A stretch of 62,000 nucleotides of DNA from assembly GCA_029204225.1 (NCBI GenBank), contig CM055109.1, positions 42,905,054 to 42,967,053 on the forward strand, read 5' to 3'. The stretch is from Diphasiastrum complanatum. Lineage: Eukaryota > Streptophyta > Lycopodiopsida > Lycopodiales > Lycopodiaceae. Positions 46,501 through 57,494 of the stretch are shown here, piece by piece; the stretch's first letter is position 1; every line of letters begins with the position of its first letter. Under the pieces are notes generated by a model. The model was not told the origin of the DNA, did not search any database, and saw nothing but the letters and a program-made list of their open reading frames with translations. The translations under genes and the position numbers were made by a program.

Positions 46501-49500
46501 CTCGTAAAAGAACTGGCCACACAGTCGAGTGCAACGGGCCTGCTGCTCTCTCTGCCAGCCGCATCGATCAAGGGTCTACTACCTGGGCCTAACCCCTCTC
46601 TGCTGTGTATATGGTGCTCGTGGTCTGGCATGCCCAACAGATGGTTGATCTGTGGGTGTGTCACTCTCTCTGGCAACATCTGCCGAAGCATGTGGTGCAT
46701 CTGCTGCCGAGGAGGAGGGTCGAGAAGCACCCGCTGCTGCTGAACCAACATGCTCATCTGATGGTCCTGCTGCTGCTGCGGATGGAACTGAAGGTGCTCT
46801 ACTGGGCCTTGCACCTGAACCATGCTCTGCCCGTGCTGTACTGGGCCCTGCAGCTGTACCATGCTCTGCCCGTGATGTACTGGGCCCTGCACCTGTACCA
46901 TGCCCAACCCATGATGTACTACGCCCTGCAGCTATACCATGCCCTGCCCGTGATGTACTAGGCCCAATATTCATGGTAGGCCCTGCCTGTCTGCCTGTGA
47001 GCCCTCCTGCATGCCTACCTGTAGCTGCTCCTGCTGTCTGTCCCCGTCTAGAACCCTGTGATGCAGTACCGGGCCCGTACATGGTAGACAACCTCTGCAG
47101 ATCCTCATCAGAAATCCTGGGGCAATCAGATATGCCCAATGTCCGCCCATCTGGCCCTCTGACCCGCAGCAAGTGAGCCCTAACCCTGGTGAGTGATCCC
47201 GTGAAGTGACCACCGCAATGCAAGCATCTCCATCTGCGGGTGCCTGAGCCATGGTGTGTGCTCACATCCCCGTCGGTAAGCTCAACCTCGGCCCAAAGGC
47301 CTCGGTTCCGCACTGGCATCGTATCAACACGACCCTAAACCTGCAAACAACAAATAATCAGGCAAACGTTCAGTAGAAAAAAAAAATACATTGCATTGAA
47401 CAACATTACCGAGCTCAAATAGAGCTCAAAATACCAGAGCATACATCAGAACGATTCCAGTTCACACATTATATCAAGTGCCAAAGAAGAACATGAGATT
47501 AGGGCGTGGGATAGAATAATTTCTGTATGAGGGATAACAGGCGACTGACGTTAGCGTCGGAGTCCGTGCAGGCATAAAGGAGTGCAGTGTGGGCCTAAAC
47601 CGCGCCCCTAGCAGATGTTTGCACGATGGTCCACGTCTAAACCCTAAAAAGTATGGAATCAGGGCATGAAAATTGAAATTTGTGATACGAACGTAGACGG
47701 GCGGAACGGAGGTCATAGGAGTCTGTGCAAGCATGTGGAAATGCATTCTAGGCTCAGACATCACCTCACTCGGTTTCCAACAAGCCATTCTGTGGAAATG
47801 GCCAAAATACACAAGCATTTGGAATGTGGTGTTCAAATCTCGCTAGGCGTGTCGTGACGGCTGAAACTGATGCTGTAAAAATCACTGTGGGCGTGAAGAA
47901 AGGTGGTCTAGAGCCAGACTACGCTCGATTTGGTTGCCTACAGCTCAATGTCAACAATTGCAAAAAATCAAGCCTACACTTACCAAATATCGAAATTTGG
48001 TCGTTTCGCTCTCCACGAAGCTTAGACCCACCCGGCACCGTGCACACCAACTCCGTATCGTCGAGTAGATGCCTGCCAAGTATTCACTTGCGAAGATTGG
48101 ACGCCCACGGCTCTCAGAAAAAAAATTTGCCTCCTCCACTACTAGCGCGGTTCTGTGCGCGAGGAGGAGGCCGAAAATCGGGTTTTTTTTTTTTTTTTTT
48201 TTGCGATTCTGTCCATGATTCGCTGCAGCGAATCGCGATTCGCTGCAACTATGGTACGTATATAGTTGGAATGCCTATTCTATGTGTCAACTCGACAGTC
48301 TGATATCTTATTATTGCTTTTTGTTGTACAGAGTTTAATTAGTCGTTCTTGCCTGTTTTTGATTGACTCTTTAGTCAACTTTGTCGGATTCTTATATTTT
48401 AGCATAATTATTTCCATCTCCATATGTGGCTGGTCGGCATACTTCATCCACTTTGGACAAAGCTTTTTAGAAACCATTTGTTTTTTCTCCCTTTTCTGGG
48501 TTACATACAATCACCTGGTATATGAAGGTTTTTAGCATTGTCTAAGGAAATAATTTAGTCACTGTAGTATGGCCTGCATATTGTGGATTAAGATTCAAGA
48601 ATTTTCACAAGAATGCATCAAAGACATTCTTTAAGGCTTGCTGTTATCCCTATAACTTATCATCAGGTGACAATTTTAACCAGTTTGACTTCAGGTCATC
48701 TCAATGATACGCTTCATGTGTCTTCGAAACATACATAAGCGAAATTTCTCCTATTTGCCTTTTGTCTCTTGGCTTGAATTCCAGCATTAGGTCATCACAG
48801 GAAGCTGTATGACATCAACCTGCTAAGCTGAACACCTCTATATATCTATGAACAATTTGGGCTTTTGTAATTTCTTATAAGTTTTAGGTTCACTAGCTTT
48901 GGCTTTTCCGGGTGCACACGTCTTATCAGTGAACTTGAATTTTTGTCTGCAGGTTTCAGATAATATAGCATTCAATCAATTGTATGCCCTTGTAGGTCAT
49001 CGCACGCTCAACGAAACAATGTAAGGTTTCTGAATTAGTCTTTCAAAATCCCTCAATGACATGCAGTTATTTTGCACAAGTTTGGTGAGTCAGGATACTA
49101 CTCTTTCATGTATGTATTTGGCCTCCCTTCAAGGCGCTAATTTGGTATTGTTTTACATCCTGAGCAGGTGGAATTTGGGTTTGAAAAGCTTGAGGTTGCA
49201 CCACCGTGTTTCAGTGAATCTTTCATTAGAGGAGAACAAGATTTGCGAACCTGTTGAGCTGGATGTGGGGGGGATCAAGGCAACACTTGCTCCAAAACGA
49301 AGTCGGCTTCTGGTTCCAGATAATGGCATGTTACGTGGAGTAAAAGTTGGCGCTGCACATGTCACTCCAAGTGGAGAGTTGGTAGGTAGTAGGAGAGGTA
49401 TAATCACATCTTGTTCGAAGTTGGATAAGTATGTCGTCTAAGCAAAACTATGATTCGTCTATGTTTTGCATTTGTGTCAGTTATACCCAAATTGCCTGCC

Positions 49501-51534
49501 CCTTAGTTATTTGAGGGATGATTCAGATTCCAATCTTGGCTTAATTCATTATGCATTCAGAGCTTGATCTCTTCAATTTTCTGATCTATTGCAGGTGTTA
49601 GAGCCCATGGATTTCTCAAAAAAGAACTACATTAGTCTCATGGACTTACAGGACTTGCTTATAAAAATTGTTCGCAAGGATGTCGAGGTAAATGAAGCAA
49701 ATTTTTCCAATAGCTATGACTTTGTTCGCATCAGATCGAGAGTTCCAGATATGACACAGGCAGCCTTTGTCACTTGTTGATATAATCTTTTGATAGCTTG
49801 TCTGCAAAGTCAGGGTTTGACATGCTAGTAAAGTTAAATGCAGCTCCAATAACTATCTCTGAAGACATGAGGATGATGCTCACGACAGCAATGTCTCAAT
49901 ATCCATCGGAGTCATCCAATCCCAAGTACGATAAGTCGGACTTTCCAGATGACTACTGCAAGGTTTGTTGCCGGGCCCCATGCTCCCAAATGTCACATGA
50001 AGACTTGTATGAAGAAGCCAATCTTATACTCTTATAAGAGTAGTGGATACTGTGTTTGATGTATTCAGAAGTGTACAAGGTTCATGTTGTCTTTTGACTG
50101 TATGAAGATCACATCCTAGAGAGCAGTACTTTACTTTATATTATGGTTTACAGCTCGACTTTATAATTTTGTGATTTTTTTGTTCTCAATTGATTCCTAG
50201 TGGGGCTCTTTACAGCAAATCTAAACTAGTAATGTCATTGAACATAGTTATAAACTTCAAATTGACTATTGGCAGGTTTTAGATCCCGTAACTAGTGAGC
50301 TAAGAACTGTTTTCTAATGAGATGGTAGCGCTTTTACCAAACCAAAAAAAATGACTGTCTTCTTTTTCTAGTTTTTCCTGCCTGGCCTTGCCAGAGTTCG
50401 CAGAAAGGGAGCGCTTCGCATCTTCAACAAAATTGGAAGGGCCTATGGATTTTCAGTAGACAACTCGTAAGATGTAGCCATGCCTAAGCAATCATTCTGA
50501 TAAATGCTTCTAGCTTTATTATCAAGATTTAGATCATGAATACTACTTGTCTAGAAGCCCAAATAACAACAGGCAAATATGCACTTGAAAAAAAATCAAA
50601 TGAGGTAGGAAGTTGGATTATTATGTACTATATTAGTACGGTGAACATGTAGTAAGTAATAAGGTGAACATGCACTGAATAAAGAGTGTAATGATGCAGG
50701 TATGTATTTGATGTTGAAACTGGACAAAATTTCTTCTTATCAGCAGTGATTTACACAAACGCCAATGAGATAGTGAACGATGATAAATATGAGTATGACT
50801 TTGCAGATACTGTCATGGCTGACCTTGTGGAAGTCATAGCTCGAGCAGTATGGCAAGTTCCTTCGTATGTTTCCAGTAAATCTTGTCCTACTGACTGTAT
50901 CCCATCAAGCCTTTTGGATCCATGTGATCCCCCCTTGGTTCAACCAATTGTCTCAAAAGCCATTGAGGTTTCATTGCAGACGACATCTGGAAAGCAGCCA
51001 CAGTTGGACTTACAACCTCTGCCTATCTTTGGCAGTAAAATTGTGGATTGTGCCAGCAAAAATGCTGGAATCAAAGGCGCTTCCTTTAGCCTCATGACTG
51101 ACAGTCCAGGAGAATATGAATCTAAGGAAGAAAATGATGTCAGAAGTGACATTCCTTCCTCTTCAGACTCTGCTAATGGTTTAATGCAAATTGAAGCTTC
51201 TATTGCTCCACACTCCACTACAGGTAGAAAGATGTTTGCAGATGCCCCTGAAGGAGCCTTGGATACTTTTGCACCAGCACAGATGCGATCTGTGCATAAT
51301 TCACATGATGCATCATGTGATCTAAGAGCCCATGTAACGACTATCTGGCCCTCCTGTCCCTTGAACAATTCAGATATCTGTAGTATTAAGCAGAATACCT
51401 CTGAATACCACCTACAAGATGTTACTTCCTCTTCTCTGGGAGTAGATTTGGCTCATTATCAACAGAAAACTCAGATTAAGGCTCAAAAGGATTCCTTAGT
51501 GGATAAAACCTATTTTTATTTTGTAGATCAGTGA
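40861..51534 (+). CDS. Class A beta-lactamase-fold serine hydrolase (9 exons, 634 residues)
   Basis: Exons: 40,861-41,108; 42,408-42,472; 42,868-43,001; 48,953-49,020; 49,168-49,381; 49,595-49,687; 49,810-49,962; 50,372-50,466; 50,700-51,534. All introns are GT..AG and every phase matches (1,905 nt, one stop). Residues 83-86 are S-A-I-K, the S-x-x-K nucleophile motif, preceded by Y-F-Y-P-A. Its serine codon is split by intron 1. Residues 151-153 are S-D-N. Residues 345-347 are K-I-G, the likely third motif (usually K-T/S-G). The surroundings (H-x-x-x-K-I-F/L-L-V-S-D-N-x-A-F-N-x-L-Y and L-N-D-D-K-Y-E-Y-like text) resemble bacterial class A-type serine hydrolases. The fold spans about residues 35-408. 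The last 226 residues are a Ser-rich extension without known domain. A nine-Gly run lies near residue 20. No clear signal or transit peptide is seen. The substrate is unknown: peptidase, esterase or lactamase activity are all possible. Confidence 0.88.
41421..41486. repeat. Compound inverted repeat in hydrolase intron 1
   Basis: GATAATGTTCAC (41,421-41,432) pairs perfectly with GTGAACATTATC (41,475-41,486). Inside it, CCAGTCAT (41,435-41,442) pairs with ATGACTGG (41,451-41,458). The two nested stems suggest a foldback element remnant. Confidence 0.75.
41767..42060 (+). pseudogene. Copia gag remnant inside hydrolase intron 1
   Basis: The plus strand reads G-K-F-K-L-Q-D-I, then K-G-Y-W-S-I-L-I-G-E-E-T-R-P, then V-R-E-S-R-G-P-K, then I-L-K-A-M-F-E. 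This is the copia gag pattern (family: W-K-F-K-M..G-Y-W-x-I-V-x-G-x-E..). A stop and small frame changes show decay. It lies on the same strand as the host gene and is removed with the intron. Confidence 0.65.
43124..43131. repeat. Target site duplication, left copy (GTACGTAT)
   Basis: The 8-bp GTACGTAT directly precedes the left terminal repeat of the hAT element and is repeated perfectly at 48,254-48,261. Eight bases is the hAT standard. Confidence 0.95.
43554..43594. repeat. (CT)n microsatellite in the hAT 3' region
   Basis: A CT run with one interruption. A shorter CT run occurs at about 43,409-43,444. Confidence 0.9.
43763..47319 (-). pseudogene. hAT transposase gene, six exons, two inactivating lesions
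   Basis: Minus-strand exons: 47,319-46,322; 46,229-45,884; 45,786-45,380; 45,281-45,112; 45,002-44,658; 44,539-43,763. All introns are GT..AG and phases agree if one 7-bp duplication is discounted, giving about 1,012 codons. Exon 1 has a BED-type zinc finger (C32-x2-C35, H49, C66) and a 13-residue tandem repeat. Exon 2 has S-D-G-W-T-D and V-T-D-N-A-S-N-C, the DUF659/RNase-H-fold catalytic region, then W-T-P-C-A-A-H-C. Exon 5 has E-R-N-W-S-T-W and R-L-V-F-V-N-T-N, the hAT dimerisation region. Exon 6 adds an acidic stretch, an AT-hook-like R-P-R-G-R-P-R-G and an Arg/Gly tail. Lesions: tandem TAG TAG at 46,576-46,581 (codons 247-248), and a 7-bp tandem duplication at about 44,849-44,862 that shifts the frame before the dimerisation region. 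Confidence 0.9.
46801..46956 (-). repeat. 39-bp tandem repeat coding four 13-residue units
   Basis: Inside transposase exon 1. Each unit reads about G-P-S-T-S-R-A-x-H-G-x-A-A on the minus strand. The unit length is a multiple of three, so the frame is kept. Confidence 0.85.
48254..48261. repeat. Target site duplication, right copy (GTACGTAT)
   Basis: Identical to 43,124-43,131 and directly after the right terminal repeat. Confidence 0.95.
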
Positions 51535-51609
51535 CTCTTGGTTGCCCATGAATAATTAGTTTTCTTTCTTCATAAAGGATCCTTGCATCCCTGCAAAGAT
51601 CAAGAGATT

Positions 51610-51615
51610 AATAAA
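51610..51615 (+). promoter_or_regulatory. Possible polyadenylation signal of the hydrolase gene
   Basis: AATAAA about 76 bp after the stop codon. AATAAA-like motifs are common in AT-rich DNA, so this is positional support only. Confidence 0.4.
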
Positions 51616-52815
51616 AATTTCCTGGATCTAGTGTCTTTGGTGAGGTTTTATGCATTTTTGAGATATCATACCCTTCTTATGTAACAAAATAAATCGGAAT
51701 ATCAGAGGTAAGTGAAACAATCATTCCTCTTTATGTTCTTCCTTCCTTCCTTTGACTATTTTCAGCTCATCATTAGCATTTGATATTGATACAAGTTAAA
51801 AATTGGAAGTCCAAATGTGACAGATCTAAGTTGGAAATTAATTATTCATGTTGATAAACTGGCATGCATGGCTGTTTTTGCTTCCGGGAATAGCATGCAA
51901 ACACATGCACACAGAGATAGGAGTGCTATCTAGCAAATAATTACACATGCAAGTAGTTTAAATGACATGCAACAAGAATTAGCATCATGCAACCAAAAGA
52001 AAGTGCTCAGCATTGAGGGCGGAATGGGCGCCCTCCACATAGGCCTCTTAAACATAAAATTCACATAACTTGACAACATAGAATTCTAATAGTCCAACTA
52101 GTTTAGAATTGCCATTCCTTCATGTATTGCATGTGCTTCCTTGTAGCCCTCCTGATGTGACTCTTGGCTCACACACAAGCCTCACACAGTCTAGCCGGCC
52201 TCTTTTAATCTGTGTACATAGTTTGCCAGAAAGCATGACGATGTGTGATTATCCATTGTGGGCACGCAGAGGGGTTCACCCGATGTACTAGGCCAAGTCT
52301 CACTAGACGAGGATTTCGTCGGGCGAGGACAACCCTTGATCCTGTCATAACAAACAGTTTACCAGTATTTAAAAGCCATCTTCAAACCCACTCAGGCCTG
52401 CACTTGCAATACTTCGACGTGCCGTAGTTGCAGGAACGGTTGTTTTACAGCTTCTTGCACTACCTAAACTTCCAACTGTCTTAACTAGCGACTTACACCA
52501 AGCAGTAGGCTTTATGTTGATACTCTGTGAGATTGTTGCTTTGTTATAGTTGTACAGTATCTCAATTCGCCTTATGGCTTTTACGCTTTCAACATGCATT
52601 CCTTTGTACTTTGATGGGTTTTCCCATCTTTTATCAATAAAAACAGGAAGTTTATTTCCAAGCAAGACAAGACAAACAAATAGGAAGTGGATTTTTATTT
52701 CATTTCACATGGTAGTTTGATCCCAAGGAAGCAAAGCTTATTCACAAAATGTTATGCAATCTTATGATGACAATCTAATTCTAACATCCATTAATCTTAA
52801 ATCTCCATGATCAAG

Positions 52816-52817
<2 letters not shown>
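51616..52817. other. 3' flank of the hydrolase gene, no gene recognised
   Basis: About 1.2 kb. A minus-strand 98-codon ORF (52,665-52,369) shows no known motif. 52,010-52,420 is locally less AT-rich. Confidence 0.35.

Positions 52818-52865
<48 letters not shown>
52818..52865. repeat. (TC)n microsatellite
   Basis: An uninterrupted TC run. Its left flank (gatcaagctt) mirrors the right flank of the GA run at 39,183-39,280. Confidence 0.97.
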
Positions 52866-52869
<4 letters not shown>

Positions 52870-54536
52870 AGCAATAACATTCAAATCCAACGAATATGAA
52901 AATAGCAAAAACATAAAAATAAATTTAGAAATGAGAAGGTTACAATTTCTCTCCTACATTAATTGTCTTCAAATACAAAAGCGTCATGATACAACTTTTT
53001 AAGACGAGGATATTGAGTAAAGTAATCTTGATGCATCCACTTTGGATTTGTGGTAGGATAGTTCTTAAACTTAAAGAGATATTGAAAAATGTTCTTGTTG
53101 CTTTTCTTGACTCGATGGAAAAGATTTGTTTAGATTCGAGTATCTCTTGTTGATCTTTGACTTGGACGTCAAGTTGGGCATTGTGCAGAAGGCCTCTGGA
53201 CCTAAAATTATGCCATGTAGAGTGCTACGTTGTCAAGAAATCTCAAAATGAGCTCTCCTTTGAGTTCATTGTTAGGTAGGATGTTGAGTTACTTGGATGA
53301 CCCAACTACAAATTCAAAATAATGGATCTCGAGTCGTTTGCCTCAAAAGGATGCCAACATGGTTTAGGATGGGCTTCAAGAAAGTCAATTTCCAATCTTG
53401 ATGCAGCTCTATACAAGATTGTGTTTGTTTCTATAATTTGAGTTGGATTGGATGCCTTCTCAAGATTTCTTGTAAATATGCAGACCTTGATTTATGTGCT
53501 ATCTACTCAAGATGTCGTTTAAATGTGCAAGTGTTGAATTTGTTCAAGACATAGTTCAATAGTGCCAGTTGTGCACTACATTGGTAGCATATTCAAGAAG
53601 ATAGTGTAAATTTGCATATTGGTCAAAAAAAGGTGTAGATTTGTAGTTTGTTCAAGAGATTGTGTCAATATGCAGACTATTCAAGAAATAGTCCATTTTT
53701 GCAAATTGCTAGATTGTTCAAATTTCCTTAATGTTGTAGCTAAAGCGAATTGTATTTGTACCAGGTGGAAGTATAAAATTATGTAGTGGAAATCAATGTG
53801 TTTTCAACATTTTGGTTCTCCTCGCCATGTGTCCTTTGTTCCATTGGATTGAGCAAGTCTAATTGTCAGCCAAAACATTCATTACGAGTGATCCATTTTG
53901 ACAAGCATGGATATGGCTAACATGTGAAGAATACAATAATCATACTTTATCTAAGTTATTCCCACAATCACAAGCTAGTATGTTTTTCATTTTAGCTTAA
54001 AATATTAAGTTTCTCTAAAGTTCGAATCTGGTCAAATTTGTTAGTTACACTTTGACAAAATTTGAAGCTAGCCAAATTTTGAATAGCTTTGAAGTTGACC
54101 AAAGACAAAGAACTTCAAAGTTTGTCGACTTTAGTGTGTCCATAATAGCTATGTTAAAAACATACCCAATCACCAAAAAACTAAGCAAAAGTTTTCAAAT
54201 CACTCAGTTTGTTCAAAAAAACAAAGATGCAATAAGCCAAAAGAGCTTAATTCATCTTTGGCATTTTTAGATCCCCTACTCACAACATTAGATAGATTTT
54301 TCCAATATTTTGACACTCCTAAAAATGTATCTAATGTGGATCAAGCATTGATAATTCATTACCATTCAATGATATCATATTTCCAAGTATTTTTTTTAGA
54401 AAGTACACATCAAGTGCTTTCCAATGATTTTCTAATTTGACTCAACGATGCAAAAGTTGTGTCCGTTTGAGATTCCTATCTACTTTGCAAGACATTGTAA
54501 AGTGTTAGAAGCCCTTCTTCACAAACCATTTATTGT
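52866..54536 (-). other. Non-coding interior of a possible LTR element
   Basis: AT-rich with no gag or pol motif. It lies on the internal side of a primer-binding-site motif at 54,537, so it may be a non-autonomous LTR element interior. No matching second LTR was found. Confidence 0.3.
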
Positions 54537-55027
54537 CTCTAATACCATGTGAAAATATAGTGGATTGAATCAAACCATTCAATCTATCTTAGCACACATG
54601 CAAGAGAAAAAACTTTAAGCTTACACACACTTCCCCAAAGTTCATATTGAGTCATACACAATCTCCATAAGATACATAAACACTATACAAAGTGTGTTTA
54701 ATCTAAAATGCCACATGGAAATAGACTACAAAGTCAAGCAATAACATCAACTTGAAATTAAAAGGAGCATTTTTCCACTTTCCCTCTCCCCATGGTATTT
54801 TGTTTCTTTCTCCTTCATTCTTGTCAACGTGCATGCGCACACGCACGTGCACGTGCACATGTGAGATGACATTTTTATTAGGGAGCTATTTTAGAGCTGG
54901 TAGCTTGGATCTACAAGTTTGGTTTGAGTAACACCTTGTGGAGATCTACATCACCTTAGAAGCTTGGATCTACCTCAAGACAGAGCTTGTATCTTCTCCT
55001 AATGCAAAGGGAGGTGAGTGAGTCAAT

Positions 55028-55094
<67 letters not shown>

Positions 55095-55350
55095 TTTCAC
55101 TTGTCCAACACACACACACACACACACACTTAGCCTATTCCATTTCTCTTTAAACTTTTCAAAGAGCTACGGGTTCTCTCCATGAGTGGGAATTTCATTC
55201 ACATATATATGTGCTAATAAATATGCATTGTTTTCTTTCACTCCCATGTAGAAATTTGAGGAGAATACTCTTTGTAAGACCTCCAAAGTGGTTGTGTATG
55301 CATGACTAACTTTTATCGGTGGTTGATAGCATAATAAACGTTCTCCATAA
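54537..55350 (-). repeat. LTR remnant with primer-binding site
   Basis: The minus strand reads TGGTATTAGAG at 54,537-54,547, directly followed (plus) by tgtgaaaatatag. This is the same arrangement as the copia LTR at 30,588 (tgtgaagaaacc), suggesting related families. The outer boundary is unknown and CT and AC microsatellites lie within the span. Confidence 0.45.
55032..55129. repeat. (CT)n then (AC)n microsatellites
   Basis: A CT run at 55,032-55,088 and an AC run at about 55,109-55,129, separated by 20 bp. An alternating cgtgcatgcgcacacgcacg-type purine-pyrimidine stretch lies upstream at 54,828-54,862. Confidence 0.95.
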
Positions 55351-56536
55351 TCTTTGAAGCTCAATGATGAGTATTACATGAATGTTAATCATGTAATGTG
55401 TTTCTTATCTAATATTTGATTTTTCTTTTCTTTTCTTGAAGTATCGGCATCATGTATGTTAGTAAACTTTCATCTATCTAATCTGATAGAACTGGGCATC
55501 AGCGTTACGGTTCTGATAACCGTCAAATCATTCTCATTTTTAAAACATGGTGTTGGAGAGCATTTCATACTGCTCAGCATTTGGAACAGAACCCAATAAC
55601 AATCTTTTCATTTCATATCTACATGTTGATGTTGGATTTACATATATGGTACTTATGTGGAGGCCTCAAAGAAGTGCTTCAGTGAAATTGCAGCTATGTA
55701 ACAATTAACTAATACCAAACAAATTAAAGCACAAAAACACTCAAATTGTATGCACAGACTATAAGGATAGAAGACTTCAAACATTGAATCAAACAAATAG
55801 CCTATTCTTAGCTGAACCTTTTGATAGAGAACTTCAAAATAATGGACTTGGGAGTCTGAATCAAGGAGCATGTGAAGCACTAATCATCAATGAATAATAA
55901 TAACAGCTGAGAGAAAACAGATTGGCTACCATTGAGAGAAACTTGGGAGCACTGGCCTCCATTTTCAGCCCAGGGCCTTAACTTAGGAGTCCTCTCTTTA
56001 TTTTTTCACTAGGAAGGACATCTTGTCGATTGCCGCAATCTCAAATATGAAGTATGAAGGGGACCACAGACTCACATACTGAATTTACAAATGCTCTAAC
56101 TTTACACGTATCGCCAAGAAGGATATCTCCATTTAGATTCATTTACTATACAGCATTCTCCACTGGAGGATTGCAGAGCAGTTCATACCCAAAGAAAACG
56201 AGCAGTAAACAAGAATTCCCTTAAGACCACAACGTGGCTATTGTGAAACTGTTGGTAGCATGTTACAACCTGTTTACCACTCCAGATGAATAGCTTGGGC
56301 CAAAAATATGGTAAGGAAGAAAGTGCCTGCAAAAAAATTGCAACATTGAGATATTCTTCATGCTGAACATGTCTATAGCATTCTCAAACTGGGGAAGGTG
56401 TTTCAATCAGATCAAAGAACTTCTTGAGAAAGAAGAAAGGAGAAAGCTTCAAAGTTATAAATTTATGGTCCACTGTATGCAATCAAACATATCAAAGAGC
56501 CAGAAGAGGACAAATTCTAGAAGCAGACCTAACCAA
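55351..56536. other. 3' flank of the vacuolar sorting receptor gene
   Basis: No coding sequence recognised. The near part is probably the 3' untranslated region. A minus-strand AATAAA occurs near 55,995, about 540 bp past the stop codon, without other support. Confidence 0.35.
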
Positions 56537-57494
56537 TTACGCATCTTCCTGAAGGTGGTCATGGACATCACTCTGGCTGTCTAGAGGCATATACTGTGCC
56601 ATGATGGCTCTTATTTCCGAATCCATGTACGACTGCCAGGTAAGAATCAAGGCAATGGTCGGCATTTAGCTAGACATGATCATGAACATATTAAGTTTCT
56701 CAAATATGGTACGACACAACCACTACAAATCTTCAAAGGGTTACTTGAGCAGATTATATACCCGAAGTCTGTATTTGTAAACAATATAACCAGCTACCCC
56801 AGCAACAGCTAGCCCAGCCAAAACAATTAGAGCAACAGCCCAGCTTAGCTTTGACGCGGAAGCCTTCTTGCCTGTGTCCAGAGCGATGAGTTAGTAGTAT
56901 CTCAAAAGAAAATGAGGTTGATAATACAAAAAAAAGGCTTTTCAGGAGAAAAGCCTTTAAAGCTCTAGATTCAGATTCAGCTTACTTATGCATGTATCAT
57001 GCTCTCTAATATAGAGGAGGTCGCCTTGACATTGACAATCATAACTACCCCACATATTCTTGCAGGTGCATTCTGGACATTGGCAAGCAAGCTTGTCTTT
57101 GCATTCATCAATATCTACAGAGCACCATACAGAAAGTTAACAAGAAGATCTCATACATGTCATCCAGAAGCTCAACAAAAAGTACACAATAGATAGAATA
57201 ACCACAGTCAAGTACAAAATTTCATAGCAAATACCATCGCAATTCTGAACACCATCACCCCTGAAACCACTCGGACATTGACATCCTTTCAATCTTTTGT
57301 CCTGCGAAACATAGAGTTCAAATTCTAAGAATCTCTGCTTCCTAAATTCACAGTTATGGATAAAAAGGTTCTAGATTTATCAGCTAAAAGTAGCCAAGAG
57401 CTTCATATTACCGAGCAAGCAGAGAAAGTGCTCCCATCTTGAGTGTTCTGCCAACAACCTCCATTATCTATCTTGCATCGTCCTGGCCCAACAG
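56537..57494 (-). CDS. Vacuolar sorting receptor, C-terminal five exons (partial gene)
   Basis: Minus-strand exons 57,494-57,412; 57,301-57,235; 57,114-56,986; 56,871-56,762; 56,632-56,537 (TAA at 56,539-56,537) join in frame with GT..AG introns, giving about 161 residues. The first two exons carry Cys-rich EGF-like sequence ([13 protein letters not shown]). The third carries [13 protein letters not shown] and [10 protein letters not shown], a calcium-binding EGF. The fourth has one membrane span (about 20 hydrophobic residues) and K-Y-R-L-R. The last holds the cytosolic tail with Y-M-P-L, the tyrosine sorting motif that binds the AP-1 mu adaptin. Such type I receptors carry soluble proteins from the Golgi to the vacuole. 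The PA-like and receptor-specific luminal domains are upstream and not in the window, so the preceding intron is over 4.5 kb or the gene is truncated. Confidence 0.9.

Larger units (their letters stand above)
43132..48253 (-). mobile_element. Complete hAT DNA transposon nested in hydrolase intron 3
   Basis: The 5,122-bp element has ends CATAGTTGCA (left) and TGCAACTATG (right), inverted copies. They are followed by subterminal blocks built from GCGATTC/GAATCGC (43,142-43,192 and about 48,203-48,243). Perfect 8-bp target duplications flank it. Inside is a six-exon transposase gene on the minus strand. The element is distinctly more GC-rich in its coding part than the host gene. It sits in an intron antisense to the host gene, whose splice sites and frame remain intact. 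Known: 8-bp duplications, short inverted ends and a BED finger with a C-terminal dimerisation domain define hAT elements. Confidence 0.95.

Noticed and set aside
46545-46582. A mini-intron that would remove the TAG TAG in transposase exon 1
   Set aside because: GT..AG ends exist, but the interval would be about 36 nt, too short for a plant intron. A double nonsense lesion is the simpler reading.
46652-47176. 174-codon plus-strand ORF
   Set aside because: It is the reverse strand of the repeat-bearing transposase exon 1. The openness comes from the 39-bp repeat.
50272-50345. SINE-like sequence in hydrolase intron 7
   Set aside because: The minus strand has TGGTAAAAGCGCT, which resembles an A box, but no good B box or target duplication was found.
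50940-51368. 142-codon minus-strand ORF
   Set aside because: It is antisense to hydrolase exon 9, which is supported by splice phase and family motifs.
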